Positions 9,204 through 18,679 of a stretch of 64,000 nucleotides of DNA are shown here, piece after piece. The stretch is from an uncultured Clostridia bacterium. GTDB taxonomy: Bacteria > Bacillota_A > Clostridia > TANB77 > CAG-508. The position numbers and the translations under genes are program-made. The stretch covers positions 1-64,000 of the forward strand of contig CALXJS010000001.1 of assembly GCA_944388685.1 (NCBI GenBank). Reading direction: 5' to 3'. Every line of letters begins with the position of its first letter. The first letter of the stretch is position 1. The notes beneath the pieces are model-generated. The model was not told where the DNA came from and made no database searches. It saw only the letters and a program-made list of their open reading frames with translations.

Positions 9204-9342
9204 TTTTAATCTCATCCTTTATATTTTATATTTAGGTTTTTAATAAAGGCTTTACCTATAAACCGCCTTTCATGTGATTCCTCCTGTTTCTGAACTTGAG
9301 TTTTCAGTTTCTACATAAGTATACTACAAAATCTGGTAATTT

Positions 9343-9990
9343 TCAATACAATTTTGGCTTCAATTCCAAGTAAATCGGCTTTTCTTCCTGTATCATTGTC
9401 GCTTTTCCATGACCTGGATACACAATTGTATTATCTGGAAGTATTAATAGCTTATGTATGATAGAATCCATGATATCTTCCATACTTCCTGTTGGCAAAT
9501 CTGTTCTTCCCCAAGTTCCTCTAAACAAGGTATCTCCAGAAAAAATACATCCCTCTTTTTCGCAATATAAACTAGTAGAACCTTTGGTATGTCCTGGTGT
9601 ATGGATGACTTTAAATTTTAAATTTCCCAGATGGATAACATCATTGTCATCAATTCTTGAATCCGCCTCTAATTCTATTGGAGGTAAATCAATAATCGTA
9701 GAAAGATTGATATTTACATCATTTAGCCCCTCACTATCCAAACGATGAATTAAAATCTTCCCACCACACTGTCTCTTTAGTTCTGTTACACCTGCTATAT
9801 GGTCTCCATGACAATGGGTTAAATAAATATATTTCAAACTTCCTTTTAAAATATGTAGCATGTCAACAATTTTCTCTACATCGCCTGCTGGGTCAATGAC
9901 CATCGTCTCTTTGCTTTCTTCATCAAAGATAATATAACAATTGGTAGGATCTCCTATCCAAGTTTGAATCTTTAGTTCCTTTAAAATCAT
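9343..9990 (-). CDS. MBL-fold metallo-hydrolase, glyoxalase II-like
   Basis: A 215-residue metallo-beta-lactamase-fold hydrolase. The zinc motif is THCHGDH (His59, His61, Asp63, His64), with a further histidine in HTPGHT, the bridging aspartate in FSGDTLF, and YPGHG near the end. Family members act on thioesters such as S-lactoylglutathione or on persulfides; the substrate is not clear here. The start at 9990 follows a strong AAGGAGG site. The frame is also open upstream, but that extension runs into the inverted repeat at 10004-10124 and is not coding. Confidence 0.85.
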   Translation of the reverse strand: MILKELKIQTWIGDPTNCYIIFDEESKETMVIDPAGDVEKIVDMLHILKGSLKYIYLTHCHGDHIAGVTELKRQCGGKILIHRLDSEGLNDVNINLSTIIDLPPIELEADSRIDDNDVIHLGNLKFKVIHTPGHTKGSTSLYCEKEGCIFSGDTLFRGTWGRTDLPTGSMEDIMDSIIHKLLILPDNTIVYPGHGKATMIQEEKPIYLELKPKLY

Positions 9991-10003
9991 AGTTCCTCCT
10001 TTG

Positions 10004-10124
10004 GGGACGTGCCAAATCGTTTCAAAATGAAACCAAAAGGGACACACCTTTTATCTATATAAAAATATACATTTTTTGAGGTGTGTCCCTTTTGGTTTCA
10101 TTTTGAAACGATTTGGCACGTCCC
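10004..10124. repeat. 121-bp element with perfect 46-bp inverted repeats
   Basis: Arms 10004-10049 and 10079-10124 are exact reverse complements; the 29-base AT loop contains TATATAAAAATATA. Each arm starts with GGGACGTGCC, holds an internal palindrome GTTTCA-AAA-TGAAAC, and ends in GGGACACACCT. It occupies almost the whole gap between rel and the MBL gene, ending 5 bases from the rel stop. The form is that of a REP- or MITE-like palindromic element that could also act as a terminator. Confidence 0.9.
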
Positions 10125-10129
10125 TAACC

Positions 10130-12328
10130 TCATTTCTTTCTCTTAACATCATAGACGCTGTCTACTTTTCTTACCACTCTTTGTGCTTTGTTTAATTCAT
10201 CTAAGTTTTCTACTTCAAGGGTAATGTCAATTATCGCAATTCTTTCTTTTGTAGTTTTGGTATTTACCCCTAAAATATTAACTTTTGTTGTCGCTAATTC
10301 TTTTAATATATCTACTAATAATCCTGTTCTGTCATTTGAGAAGATTTCAATTTCTGCTTGATATTCTGATTTTTCTTCATTATACCATTCGACATCTATC
10401 ATTCGATTTTCTTCTGATATTAGGTCTTTTACATTATAGCAATCTTTTCTATGGACAGATACACCTCTTCCTCTTGTAATATATCCTACAATTTCGTCTC
10501 CTGGAAGTGGATTACAACATTTTGATAATTTTACTAGGCAGTTGTCGATTCCTTTTACGATAACACCTGAACTTGATGGCTTTGGTTTCTTTTGTTTTGC
10601 TTTTTTTAGTTCTTCTAATTTCTTTTCAATGTCTTCTTCTTCATGTTCTTTTCTGTATTCTTGCAACATTCTAGCTATAACTTTTACTGATGAATTTGCT
10701 CCAAATCCAACAGCTGAATACATTTCGTCTAAGTTTTTATATTTATATTTTTCAAGCATTGGGTCTATATATTCTGGTTTAAACAAGTCTGCATGTGTAA
10801 AACCGATACGTTTTAATTCTTTTTCAATTAGTTCTTTTCCTTTTTCAATATTTTCTTCTTTTTGTGCTTTTTTAAACCAACTTTTGATTTTGTTTCTGGC
10901 TGCTGAACTTTTTACGAATTTTAACCAATCTCTACTTGGTCCTTTAGAATTATCTGATGTGATAATTTCTACGATGTCTCCACTTTGTAATGGGGTAATA
11001 ATTGGCATCATTTTGCTATTGATTTTACATCCTGTCATCTTATTTCCAATTTCTGCATGAATTGTATAGGCAAAATCAATTGGTGTTGAACCTCTTGGCA
11101 ATACTTTGATAGCACCTTTTGGTGTAAAGACATATACTTCGTCTTCAAATAATTCTGTTTTTAAAGTGTTCAAAAATTCTTGTGGGTCTTCTAGTTCTTT
11201 CTGCCATTCTAAGGTTTCCCTTAGCCATGCTAATTTATCTTCTTCCACTTTTACTGATTGTTTTTTTCCAAAATAACTTGCTTCTTTATATGCCCAGTGT
11301 GCAGCAATACCAAATTCTGCAACTTTGTGCATTTCCCAAGTTCTAATTTGTACTTCAAATGGTGTTCCTTTTTCTCCCAATAATGTCGTATGGATAGATT
11401 GATACATATTTGGTTTTGGAACAGCTATATAGTCTTTAAATCTACCAGGCATTGGGTTATATAGTTCATGAACAACCCCTAATGCTGCATAACAATCTTT
11501 TACAGAGTTTACCAAAATTCTTAGAGCAAATAAATCATAAATTTGGTCTAGTGTTTTATTATCTCTTTTCATTTTTCGATAAATACTATATAAATGTTTT
11601 GCACGTCCTGTTACTTCTGCATCAATTCTTTGTTTTTTTAAAGCCACACGGATATCTGCCATAATTTTTTCGATAAATTGTGTTCTTTCTTCTCTCTTTT
11701 TATTAATTCCTTCTACCAATTCATGATATTCTTCTGGCTCTAAATATTTGAAAGCCAAATCTTCTAGTTCCCATTTTAGAGAATAGATACCTAATCTATT
11801 CGCAAGTGGAGCATATAAATCTCTGGTTTCTTTGGCATTCGCAATTTGTCTATCTCTTCTTAAATATTTCAAAGTACGCATATTATGAAGTCTATCTGCC
11901 AATTTTATTAAGATAACTCTGATATCTTTTCCCATTGCCAAAAACATTTTTCGGTAATCTTCTACTTGTTGCTCTTCTACTGATGCAAATTGGATATTAC
12001 TCAATTTAGTTACCCCAGATACCATGTCTGCAATTTCATTTCCAAATTGTTCTCTCAAATCTTTATCTTTCACATCTGTATCTTCAACTACATCATGAAG
12101 AAGTGCTGCACAAATCGTACTATCGTCTAATCCTATATCTGCTAAAATGTATGCAACATTAAGAGGATGAATGATATATGGCTCTCCTGAACTTCTTTTT
12201 TGCCCCTTATGTTTTTCACTAGCCAAACGATAAGCTCTCATAATTAATTTTATATCCACTCTTCTTGAATGTTCTTTTCTTTTATTAATGACATCTTTAA
12301 TTGTAATTTCTTTTTTTTCTTCTTGCAT
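10130..12328 (-). CDS. rel: Bifunctional (p)ppGpp synthetase/hydrolase Rel
   Basis: A 732-residue stringent-response enzyme that makes and degrades (p)ppGpp. Domain order: HD hydrolase (about 30-190, with IIHPLNVA and LLHDVVEDT), synthetase (about 230-350, with YSIYRKMKR, DLFALRI and YQSIHTT), TGS (about 405-465), a zinc-finger/helical linker (KCCNPLPGD) and a C-terminal ACT domain. Both enzymatic centres look intact. It lies 20 bases downstream of recJ in the same direction, so the two are probably co-transcribed. It is the housekeeping alarmone enzyme and differs from the small synthetase-like toxin at 18.7 kb. Confidence 0.96.
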   Translation of the reverse strand: MQEEKKEITIKDVINKRKEHSRRVDIKLIMRAYRLASEKHKGQKRSSGEPYIIHPLNVAYILADIGLDDSTICAALLHDVVEDTDVKDKDLREQFGNEIADMVSGVTKLSNIQFASVEEQQVEDYRKMFLAMGKDIRVILIKLADRLHNMRTLKYLRRDRQIANAKETRDLYAPLANRLGIYSLKWELEDLAFKYLEPEEYHELVEGINKKREERTQFIEKIMADIRVALKKQRIDAEVTGRAKHLYSIYRKMKRDNKTLDQIYDLFALRILVNSVKDCYAALGVVHELYNPMPGRFKDYIAVPKPNMYQSIHTTLLGEKGTPFEVQIRTWEMHKVAEFGIAAHWAYKEASYFGKKQSVKVEEDKLAWLRETLEWQKELEDPQEFLNTLKTELFEDEVYVFTPKGAIKVLPRGSTPIDFAYTIHAEIGNKMTGCKINSKMMPIITPLQSGDIVEIITSDNSKGPSRDWLKFVKSSAARNKIKSWFKKAQKEENIEKGKELIEKELKRIGFTHADLFKPEYIDPMLEKYKYKNLDEMYSAVGFGANSSVKVIARMLQEYRKEHEEEDIEKKLEELKKAKQKKPKPSSSGVIVKGIDNCLVKLSKCCNPLPGDEIVGYITRGRGVSVHRKDCYNVKDLISEENRMIDVEWYNEEKSEYQAEIEIFSNDRTGLLVDILKELATTKVNILGVNTKTTKERIAIIDITLEVENLDELNKAQRVVRKVDSVYDVKRKK

Positions 12329-12348
12329 ATGTTCACTTCCCCTTTTCT

Positions 12349-14040
12349 CTAAATTGCCCTCATAATATCTTTCATATTAATTTGCAATGTATCTACACCA
12401 TTAAAAGTATTTACTTCTAAAACCCCTACAACATCTATTCTATCGCCAATTCGATAATCTTCCACAAGTTCTCCCATGTTAAAACCAATGGCATTTACAA
12501 CTGTATTACCTTCTTTTAGCGTCAACTTCAAATGTTTACCTTCTGATAAAGCCCTAATAGAATCAATTTTCAAATTTTTAAAGGCAAATACTGGCATTTT
12601 GTTACCCTCTCCAAAAGGTTCTAATGCCTTTAAACTTTCTACCATCTCTTTATTGATACTACTAAAATCAATTTTTGCATCAATATTGATAATTGGCACA
12701 ATCTCATCTATTTTGGCTTCTTTGGCAATAGCTTCAAATTCTTTTTTAAAATCTTCAAATTTTTCTTTTCTTATTGTAATTCCGATTGCCATACTATGTC
12801 CGCCAAATTTTTCAATCGTATCTGTACATTTTGATAAAGCTTCATGCAAATCAAAACCAGGTATACTTCTTCCTGAGCCAGTCCCAATTCCGTCTTCTTC
12901 AAAGCTTAACAAAATACTTGGTTTAAAATACATCTCTGTAATCTTAGAAGAAACAATCCCAATAACACCATGGTGCCAATTATGTCCTCCTACTGTAATG
13001 GTTGCATTTTCTGCTAAATGTTCTTCTTCAATTTGCTTAACCGCACTTTCAAAAATCTTCTTTTCTGTATCTTGTCTTAGTCGGTTATATTCATTTAATT
13101 TATTTGTAAGTTTAGAAACTTCTTGCAAATTTTTAGTTAAGAATAATTCTAATGCGTCTTCTGCTTTTCCCATTCTTCCACAAGCATTAATTCTTGGTGC
13201 AATTCCAAAAGAAATGCTATTAGAATCAATTTTTGTATAGCCTGAAGATTGGATAATTGACCTTAACCCAATATTTTTGGTTTGTCTAATTAATAACAAG
13301 CCTAATTTTGCAATCACTCTATTTTCATCAACCAATGGAACAATATCTGATATCGTTCCTATACAAACAATATCTAAATATTTTAAATATTCCTCCTCTT
13401 TTAGCCCTAATTTCATACCTAAAGCTTGTATTACTTTAAAAACAACACCTACGCCTGCTAATTCACGAAATGGATATGTACTATCTTTTCGCTTATTGTC
13501 AATAACTGCTAATGCTTTGGGTAACGTACTTCCAGGCTCATGGTGGTCTGTTACAATCGTTTCAATTCCTAATTCTGTCGCATACGCAATTTCATCTATT
13601 GCAGAAATTCCGCAATCCACTGTAATCATTAAGTCACAACCATCATTATGAATTTTTTCAATTGCTTTATTATTTAAACCATATCCTTCATGTAATCGAT
13701 TGGGAATATATTGAGATACCTCTAGTCCTCTATCTTTCAAAAAACTTTTTAGAACGGTAATGCTTGTAATACCATCTACGTCATAATCTCCATAAATGGT
13801 TACTTTTTCTTGTTTTTCAATTGCTTTTACAATTCTATCAATTGCTTTTTCCATATCTGTTATTAAATATGGGTCATGAAAATCATTTCTTGTGGGATTT
13901 AAAAATAGTCGAATTTGTTCTTCTGTTACAATATTTCTATTAGCCAATATGGTTGCTAATAGTTTGTTTACATTGTATTTTTTCGATATTTCTTCCGCTT
14001 TTTCTTCATCTACTTCATATATTTGCCACTTTTTATTCAT
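12349..14040 (-). CDS. recJ: Single-stranded-DNA-specific exonuclease RecJ
   Basis: A 563-residue 5'-3' ssDNA exonuclease used in recombination and base-excision repair. DHH-family motifs are clear: YGDYDVDG (about 81-88), MITVDCGIS, TDHHEPG, and the DHHA1 motif GGHSMAIG further on. A C-terminal OB-type domain follows. The length fits the short RecJ form of Clostridia. It is the first gene of a recJ-rel unit. Confidence 0.95.
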   Translation of the reverse strand: MNKKWQIYEVDEEKAEEISKKYNVNKLLATILANRNIVTEEQIRLFLNPTRNDFHDPYLITDMEKAIDRIVKAIEKQEKVTIYGDYDVDGITSITVLKSFLKDRGLEVSQYIPNRLHEGYGLNNKAIEKIHNDGCDLMITVDCGISAIDEIAYATELGIETIVTDHHEPGSTLPKALAVIDNKRKDSTYPFRELAGVGVVFKVIQALGMKLGLKEEEYLKYLDIVCIGTISDIVPLVDENRVIAKLGLLLIRQTKNIGLRSIIQSSGYTKIDSNSISFGIAPRINACGRMGKAEDALELFLTKNLQEVSKLTNKLNEYNRLRQDTEKKIFESAVKQIEEEHLAENATITVGGHNWHHGVIGIVSSKITEMYFKPSILLSFEEDGIGTGSGRSIPGFDLHEALSKCTDTIEKFGGHSMAIGITIRKEKFEDFKKEFEAIAKEAKIDEIVPIINIDAKIDFSSINKEMVESLKALEPFGEGNKMPVFAFKNLKIDSIRALSEGKHLKLTLKEGNTVVNAIGFNMGELVEDYRIGDRIDVVGVLEVNTFNGVDTLQINMKDIMRAI

Positions 14041-14155
14041 ATTCCTCTCCTAATTCTAATTTTTCTATATTGTATACTATTTTCTTTATTTTTTAAAGAG
14101 GGAAAAGCTAATTTGTGAAATTAATCCTTTGAGTTCAAAAAGTTATGTTAATTAA

Positions 14156-14184
14156 TTGACAAGATGGGGAAATTATGTTAAGAT
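14156..14184 (+). promoter_or_regulatory. Strong sigma-A-type promoter
   Basis: TTGACA (14156-14161), 17-base spacer, TAAGAT (14179-14184). It drives the 71-residue ORF below; a ribosome site GGAGG stands 9 bases before its ATG. Confidence 0.85.
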
Positions 14185-14237
14185 ATAGTTATGCTCTGAA
14201 AATTCAGGGTAAATAAATAATTTAGGAGGTCTTCATC

Positions 14238-14453
14238 ATGGGAAAGACTATTGACAAAGAACTAAAAATCGAGGCTGAAAAAAAGATGGTGGAAGATTAT
14301 ATTCGGAAAGGGAAATTAGACTTCGGCGAAAATCGTGTGACCACTTATTCCGGTGATGATGGTTCAACCATTATCAGAATTGCTAATTCTTCCACAAATA
14401 TCAGTCGGAAAGAGCACAACACCCCTGAGTATTTCCGTACAGCTGGGGGATGA
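14238..14453 (+). CDS. Small protein of unknown function (71 aa)
   Basis: Starts MGKTIDKELKIEAEKKMVED and ends EYFRTAGG. It is charged, with a helical N-terminal half, no membrane segment, and a central YSGDDGSTIIRI that could form a short beta hairpin. I do not recognise the family. The gene is a complete unit: promoter TTGACA-17-TAAGAT, GGAGG site, and a GC-rich terminator. Its base composition is visibly richer in G and C than its neighbours (codons such as CGG, GGC), which suggests either transfer from another genome or strong expression. It lies alone between recJ and a DUF4143 ATPase. Confidence 0.65.
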   Translation: MGKTIDKELKIEAEKKMVEDYIRKGKLDFGENRVTTYSGDDGSTIIRIANSSTNISRKEHNTPEYFRTAGG

Positions 14454-14484
14454 TGAGACATCTGAAGGAATTTTTCCTTCAAAA

Positions 14485-14521
14485 GGGCTGTCTGTTGTCA
14501 CACAGACAGCCCGATTTTTTT
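14485..14521 (+). terminator. GC-rich intrinsic terminator
   Basis: GGGCTGTCTGT pairs perfectly with ACAGACAGCCC (11 bp), then CGATTTTTTT. A smaller hairpin GAAGGAA/TTCCTTC lies just upstream (14464-14480). Confidence 0.93.
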
Positions 14522-14568
14522 ATTCTATAAGAAAAACAAGTTTTTATCTTGATTTAATTTAGATTTTT

Positions 14569-15822
14569 TTATATACATTGAATTGGTATAGCGATATTTT
14601 TTTCATCAAGTGGTATAATTTTATCTACCATACAGATGACACCGCCTTCTCCTATTTCCTTTTCTCCTTTATTTAATATTTTAAAATTTTTAATCATATT
14701 TTTATCTGGATTTTTAGATTTTTTTATTTCAATTGGATAAACTATGTTATTCATAGTAATAATTAAATCAATCTCTACTTGATTACTATCTCTATAAAAA
14801 TTCAAGTATAATCTTGGGTCTTTATTATCGTTTACAAAAGATTTTACAATTTCCATTACTACATAAGTTTCAAACATATTTCCATTTATTGCACTCTTTT
14901 CTAATGTTTTAGCATCTGAATAGCCTGCTAAATAACAAGCAAGTCCTGTATCTGTAAAATACATTTTAGGTGTTTTTATTGCTCTTGTTGTTGGTTTATT
15001 AGAATATGGTTGTAATAGAAAAATTAGTCCAGAAGTTCTTAAATAAGAAAGCCAATTTTTAGCTGTTTTATTATCTATTTCCGCATCACGTGCTATATTG
15101 TCATAATTTAACTCTTGTCCTGTTCTTGCTGCAACCGCTGACATAAATGTTAAAAATTTTGTTTCTTCTTTAATTGTAATCATATCTCTTATATCTCTTT
15201 CAAGATATGTTTTTAAATAACTATTATAAAATTTTTCAGTACTCATATTTTCATTTTGATACAATGCCGGAAAAGAACCTCTAACAATCTTTTCAAAGAC
15301 TTCTAATGTTTCTGGTCTTTTGTTATTTTCTCTTTCTTTGCACCTTTCTTTTGTTGGTAAAAAATAACTTTGTGTTTTTCCTATTATTTCACTGTATGAT
15401 AACCCATACATATCAATAATTCCAACTCTTCCTGCTAAACTTTCACTTACATTTTGCATCATTGTAAACATTTGTGAACCTATTAAATAATACAGTCCAT
15501 TACTATTCGTATTTTTTTCAAATGCTTCTAATCTAGTTTGGTCTACTTTTATTTTTATATATGGTAATAATTCTGTTGCATATTGAATTTCATCTATTAT
15601 TAATGGCGATTTATGATTTTCCAAAAATAATGCTGGATCTTCTTTTGCACTTTTTCTTTCTAGTGGATTATCTAAACTGACGTAATTAATTTGATGACTA
15701 GAGATTTTCTCTAAAATTGTTGTTTTTCCTACTTGTCTAGGTCCACAAAGTAAAATGACAGGAAAATCTTTACTGTTTTCAATAATATCATCTTCTAATA
15801 ATCTTTTTATATATGTATTCAT
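14569..15822 (-). CDS. AAA ATPase with DUF4143 domain
   Basis: A 417-residue ATPase: Walker A GPRQVGKTT (27-35), Walker B LIIDEIQ (about 95), and a C-terminal DUF4143 nuclease-like domain with IDLIITMNNIVYPIEIKKS, which resembles the E-x-K active site of PD-(D/E)XK folds. Such proteins are common, often variable accessory genes whose role is unsettled. A hairpin TTTTTATGC/GCATAAAAA (15835-15878) lies in its upstream region and may carry promoter or operator signals. There is no evident operon partner. Confidence 0.87.
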   Translation of the reverse strand: MNTYIKRLLEDDIIENSKDFPVILLCGPRQVGKTTILEKISSHQINYVSLDNPLERKSAKEDPALFLENHKSPLIIDEIQYATELLPYIKIKVDQTRLEAFEKNTNSNGLYYLIGSQMFTMMQNVSESLAGRVGIIDMYGLSYSEIIGKTQSYFLPTKERCKERENNKRPETLEVFEKIVRGSFPALYQNENMSTEKFYNSYLKTYLERDIRDMITIKEETKFLTFMSAVAARTGQELNYDNIARDAEIDNKTAKNWLSYLRTSGLIFLLQPYSNKPTTRAIKTPKMYFTDTGLACYLAGYSDAKTLEKSAINGNMFETYVVMEIVKSFVNDNKDPRLYLNFYRDSNQVEIDLIITMNNIVYPIEIKKSKNPDKNMIKNFKILNKGEKEIGEGGVICMVDKIIPLDEKNIAIPIQCI

Positions 15823-16006
15823 TAAAAAACCTCCTTTTTATGCAAATATGGATTACAATTCCATTATCGCATAAAAAGAGGGAAAGTCAAATATTTTTTA
15901 TTTATTTCCTATCCTTTTTAATTTTTCTGGCAATTCCAAAAGCCACAATTCCTTATATATGGCTGAAACTCTTTACATTATGAGTCGAAGTTAGATAAAA
16001 CACACT

Positions 16007-16807
16007 TTACTGGTATGCTTCTATTTCTTCTATAATTTCCTTTCCTGTCATCTCACAAGGAATATTAATTCTTTTAATTGCATTTTTATCTAAATTTTTA
16101 AAATAATTCATTCCAATATCATATATTTGAAAGTCAATTCCATTATTTTTTAATGTTCTTACTGTTTCAGCTGTATATGCACCATACGGATAAGCAAATA
16201 CTTTCAATTCTTGTTTTCCTAAATGTTCTTCTATTTGTTTATATGATTCTTTTACATCATCACGAAGTTCACGGACAGAACGTTTATCATAAAAAACATG
16301 TTTTTTGCTATGACTACAGATTTCTACCAAGCCACTATTTTGCATTTCCAAACATTCTTCCCATCCTAAATATTTTATACCATCAATTTCTTGCCCAATT
16401 TTATCTGTCACAATAAAAATAGATACCTTTACCTGGTATTTCTGCAAAATCGGATAAATATATTCATAATTACTGTAATATCCATCATCAAATGTTATTA
16501 AGATAGGCTTATCCGGAAGTTCCATTTTTCCACTATTAACAAGTGCCAGTTCTTTTATTGACATGATTGTATATCCATTTTCTATAAGTGTTTTCACATT
16601 TTCCTCAAAACTTTGTGGTGTATTTATATAATTGAAATTGTCAGGGTCACTTTCTGGAACAGTTGTTACAAAGTTATGATATAGAAGTATAGGAATTTTA
16701 ACATCTAGTCTTTCATTATCTTTTTTTGGTCTAAAAATCATTCTAGTAGCAACAACAATCACAATCATTATTACACACACAATTATCATCTTTTTTCTTG
16801 TACTCAT
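16007..16807 (-). CDS. Membrane-anchored polysaccharide deacetylase
   Basis: A 266-residue NodB-fold protein with an N-terminal signal-anchor helix (residues 6-24) that places the catalytic domain outside the cell. Metal and catalytic motifs are TFDDGY (Asp107, Asp108), SHSKKH (His166, His170) and FAYPYGAY. The enzyme would remove N-acetyl groups from a cell-surface glycan. It is divergent from the adjacent membrane glycosyltransferase (about 150-base gap), an arrangement seen in poly-N-acetylglucosamine (Ica/Pga-like) loci, so that polymer is a reasonable but unproven substrate. Confidence 0.87.
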   Translation of the reverse strand: MSTRKKMIIVCVIMIVIVVATRMIFRPKKDNERLDVKIPILLYHNFVTTVPESDPDNFNYINTPQSFEENVKTLIENGYTIMSIKELALVNSGKMELPDKPILITFDDGYYSNYEYIYPILQKYQVKVSIFIVTDKIGQEIDGIKYLGWEECLEMQNSGLVEICSHSKKHVFYDKRSVRELRDDVKESYKQIEEHLGKQELKVFAYPYGAYTAETVRTLKNNGIDFQIYDIGMNYFKNLDKNAIKRINIPCEMTGKEIIEEIEAYQ

Positions 16808-16964
16808 TCTTTTTCACATTCCTTTCTAAGGCATATCTGGTTGGAAAACACTTGTAATTATTTTTCAAGCTTCTTTACCTCTTTTTATTATATTTATTGA
16901 AGACATTTTTTGACACTTATCACTTTTTTTCGACAATCTCATATGATACTATGAGGTGATAAAC

Positions 16965-18242
16965 ATGTTTTTAATATCTTTTATCATTGCATTATTATGC
17001 CTTATCTGTTCGATATGCATAAATGTCAATTGGATTGCTGATATTTCTTGCTATTTAGGATATTTCTTGGCAATTTATCTCGTAACTTTTGTAGCAATTA
17101 TTCCGGGATTTAACTATATATTTACTTTTGTTAGTTTGCTATTTAACAAAAAAGATAAAAAGAAATCTAATAGCAAAAAAGAAGAAGATGTTACGGTCTT
17201 AATACCAGTATATAACGCAAAACAATCGATACAAGAAACACTGAATTCCATTAAAAAGCAAAAATATTGTGGAAAAATTTATGTAAAAGTCATAGATGAT
17301 GGTTCAACAGATGGTACTTTAGAATTATTACAAGGAATGGACTTAGATTCTAATATTACACTTATAGAAACAAAACACAGTGGAAAAGCCAATGCTCTTA
17401 ATACAGGATTAGAAACCGTATGTACAGATTATACGATTACAATTGATAGTGATACAGTTTTGCATCCATTAGCCATAAGAAACATGATGAAAACATTAAC
17501 AAATTCTAGTAAAAAAACTGCTGCAACTGCGGGTTGTCTATTTGTTAAAAATGCGAAAAAGAATTTTATGACAAAGTTGCAAGAGTGGGATTATACGTTA
17601 GGTATCTTTGGTGTGAAACTTCTTCAAGGTAATTACAATTCTACTCTTGTTGCACAAGGTGCTTTTAGTGCTTATAAAACCAAACTATTAAAAGAAATTG
17701 GTGGTTGGCAGAATTGTGTAGGAGAAGATATTGTTCTCACTTGGCAATTGTTAAGCAAAGGTTATGAAACCAATTTTGCAAAAAATGCCATCGCCTATAC
17801 GGTTGTTCCAGAAAAATATAAAGATTTAGGTAAACAAAGAAAAAGATGGGCTAGAGGTATGATTGAGGCTTTTAAGAAAAATAGAATATTGACATCTAAA
17901 AAAATGTCGTTGAAGTCTAAATTCTTAGCATGCTTTAATGTCTTTTTCCCTTTTATTGATTTGGCACTTCTCATTTTTGTACCACTTAGCTTAATTTTCT
18001 TAGCTTTTGGAAATCCTTTGTTGCTTGGTTGGATTTCTTTATTGGTTATTCCTTTTGGACTATTATTATGCTTATTAATTGAAATCAAGAGAAAAAATAC
18101 GCTAAAAGAGATTGACTGTAAACTAGAAAGGCGAAGTATTTTGGCTTTCATTGCCTATATTTTAGTATATGCTTTTATTTTGGCACCTTATTGTTTAATG
18201 GGATATTTTTCAGAGTTAATAAATCTAAAAAAGAAATGGTAA
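16965..18242 (+). CDS. Membrane glycosyltransferase family 2, poly-GlcNAc synthase-like
   Basis: A 425-residue processive GT2 enzyme: two N-terminal membrane helices, a cytoplasmic catalytic domain with VIDDGSTDGT, DSDT and the QRKRW motif of processive synthases, then three or more C-terminal helices. This layout matches IcaA/PgaC-type synthases that extend beta-linked N-acetylglucosamine. The start is the ATG at 16965, which follows GAGGTGAT; an in-frame GTG at 16956 lies inside that ribosome site. The divergent deacetylase supports a role in a partly deacetylated glycan, which is my inference. Confidence 0.85.
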   Translation: MFLISFIIALLCLICSICINVNWIADISCYLGYFLAIYLVTFVAIIPGFNYIFTFVSLLFNKKDKKKSNSKKEEDVTVLIPVYNAKQSIQETLNSIKKQKYCGKIYVKVIDDGSTDGTLELLQGMDLDSNITLIETKHSGKANALNTGLETVCTDYTITIDSDTVLHPLAIRNMMKTLTNSSKKTAATAGCLFVKNAKKNFMTKLQEWDYTLGIFGVKLLQGNYNSTLVAQGAFSAYKTKLLKEIGGWQNCVGEDIVLTWQLLSKGYETNFAKNAIAYTVVPEKYKDLGKQRKRWARGMIEAFKKNRILTSKKMSLKSKFLACFNVFFPFIDLALLIFVPLSLIFLAFGNPLLLGWISLLVIPFGLLLCLLIEIKRKNTLKEIDCKLERRSILAFIAYILVYAFILAPYCLMGYFSELINLKKKW

Positions 18243-18248
18243 CTGTTT

Positions 18249-18282
18249 AAAGGAAGGAAATGCTCCTTCCTTTTATTTTTTT
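18249..18282 (+). terminator. Terminator after the glycosyltransferase
   Basis: AAAGGAAGG pairs with CCTTCCTTT (9 bp), followed by TATTTTTTT. Confidence 0.85.
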
Positions 18283-18331
18283 AGTATAAATTAATTTTGT
18301 ATTTTTGTTAATTCTAGAAAAAATTGTACAC

Positions 18332-18448
18332 GTCTTCCTTGCGAGACATCAAGCTTATGCAAGAAGACATTTAAATTAAATAAGGAGGTCTATGCATTTG
18401 CATGTGTCAAGGATTTCTTGAAGTTCGAATTAGAATTCCAAATTCAAG
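18332..18448 (+). other. Two consecutive hairpins with a short leader frame, unknown element
   Basis: Hairpin 1 (18332-18368) pairs GTCTTCCTTGC with GCAAGAAGAC. Hairpin 2 (18417-18448) pairs CTTGAAGTTCGAATT with AATTCCAAATTCAAG with two mismatches and a 2-base loop. Between them is AAGGAGG and a 9-codon frame MHLHVSRIS. This could be an mRNA leader or the end of a lost IS200/IS605-type element. I see nothing else in the 437-base gap before the toxin-like gene. Confidence 0.4.
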
Positions 18449-18679
18449 AGGAAATTTTTTAAATTTATATTAACATTTCCAAACATCTGTTTTATAATGT
18501 GCTTGAAGTTAATATTTATGGAATATATACTATTTAAAGCTTAAATTTTAGGATTAAATATCTACCTAGAAAGTTTAATATCTCACATAAATATTGCACT
18601 AAATTACTAAAAAAATATAAAAAATCACACAAAATTGAAATTATGTGATAAAATATATAAAGAGAAAAGAGTATAGAGT

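Noticed and set aside
9991..10047. Possible N-terminal extension of the MBL hydrolase
   Set aside because: It lies largely in the perfect inverted repeat at 10004-10124, and a strong ribosome site supports the start at 9990.
12476..13240. Long open frame on the plus strand inside recJ
   Set aside because: Antisense shadow of a clear recJ gene, with no ribosome site; its length reflects base composition.
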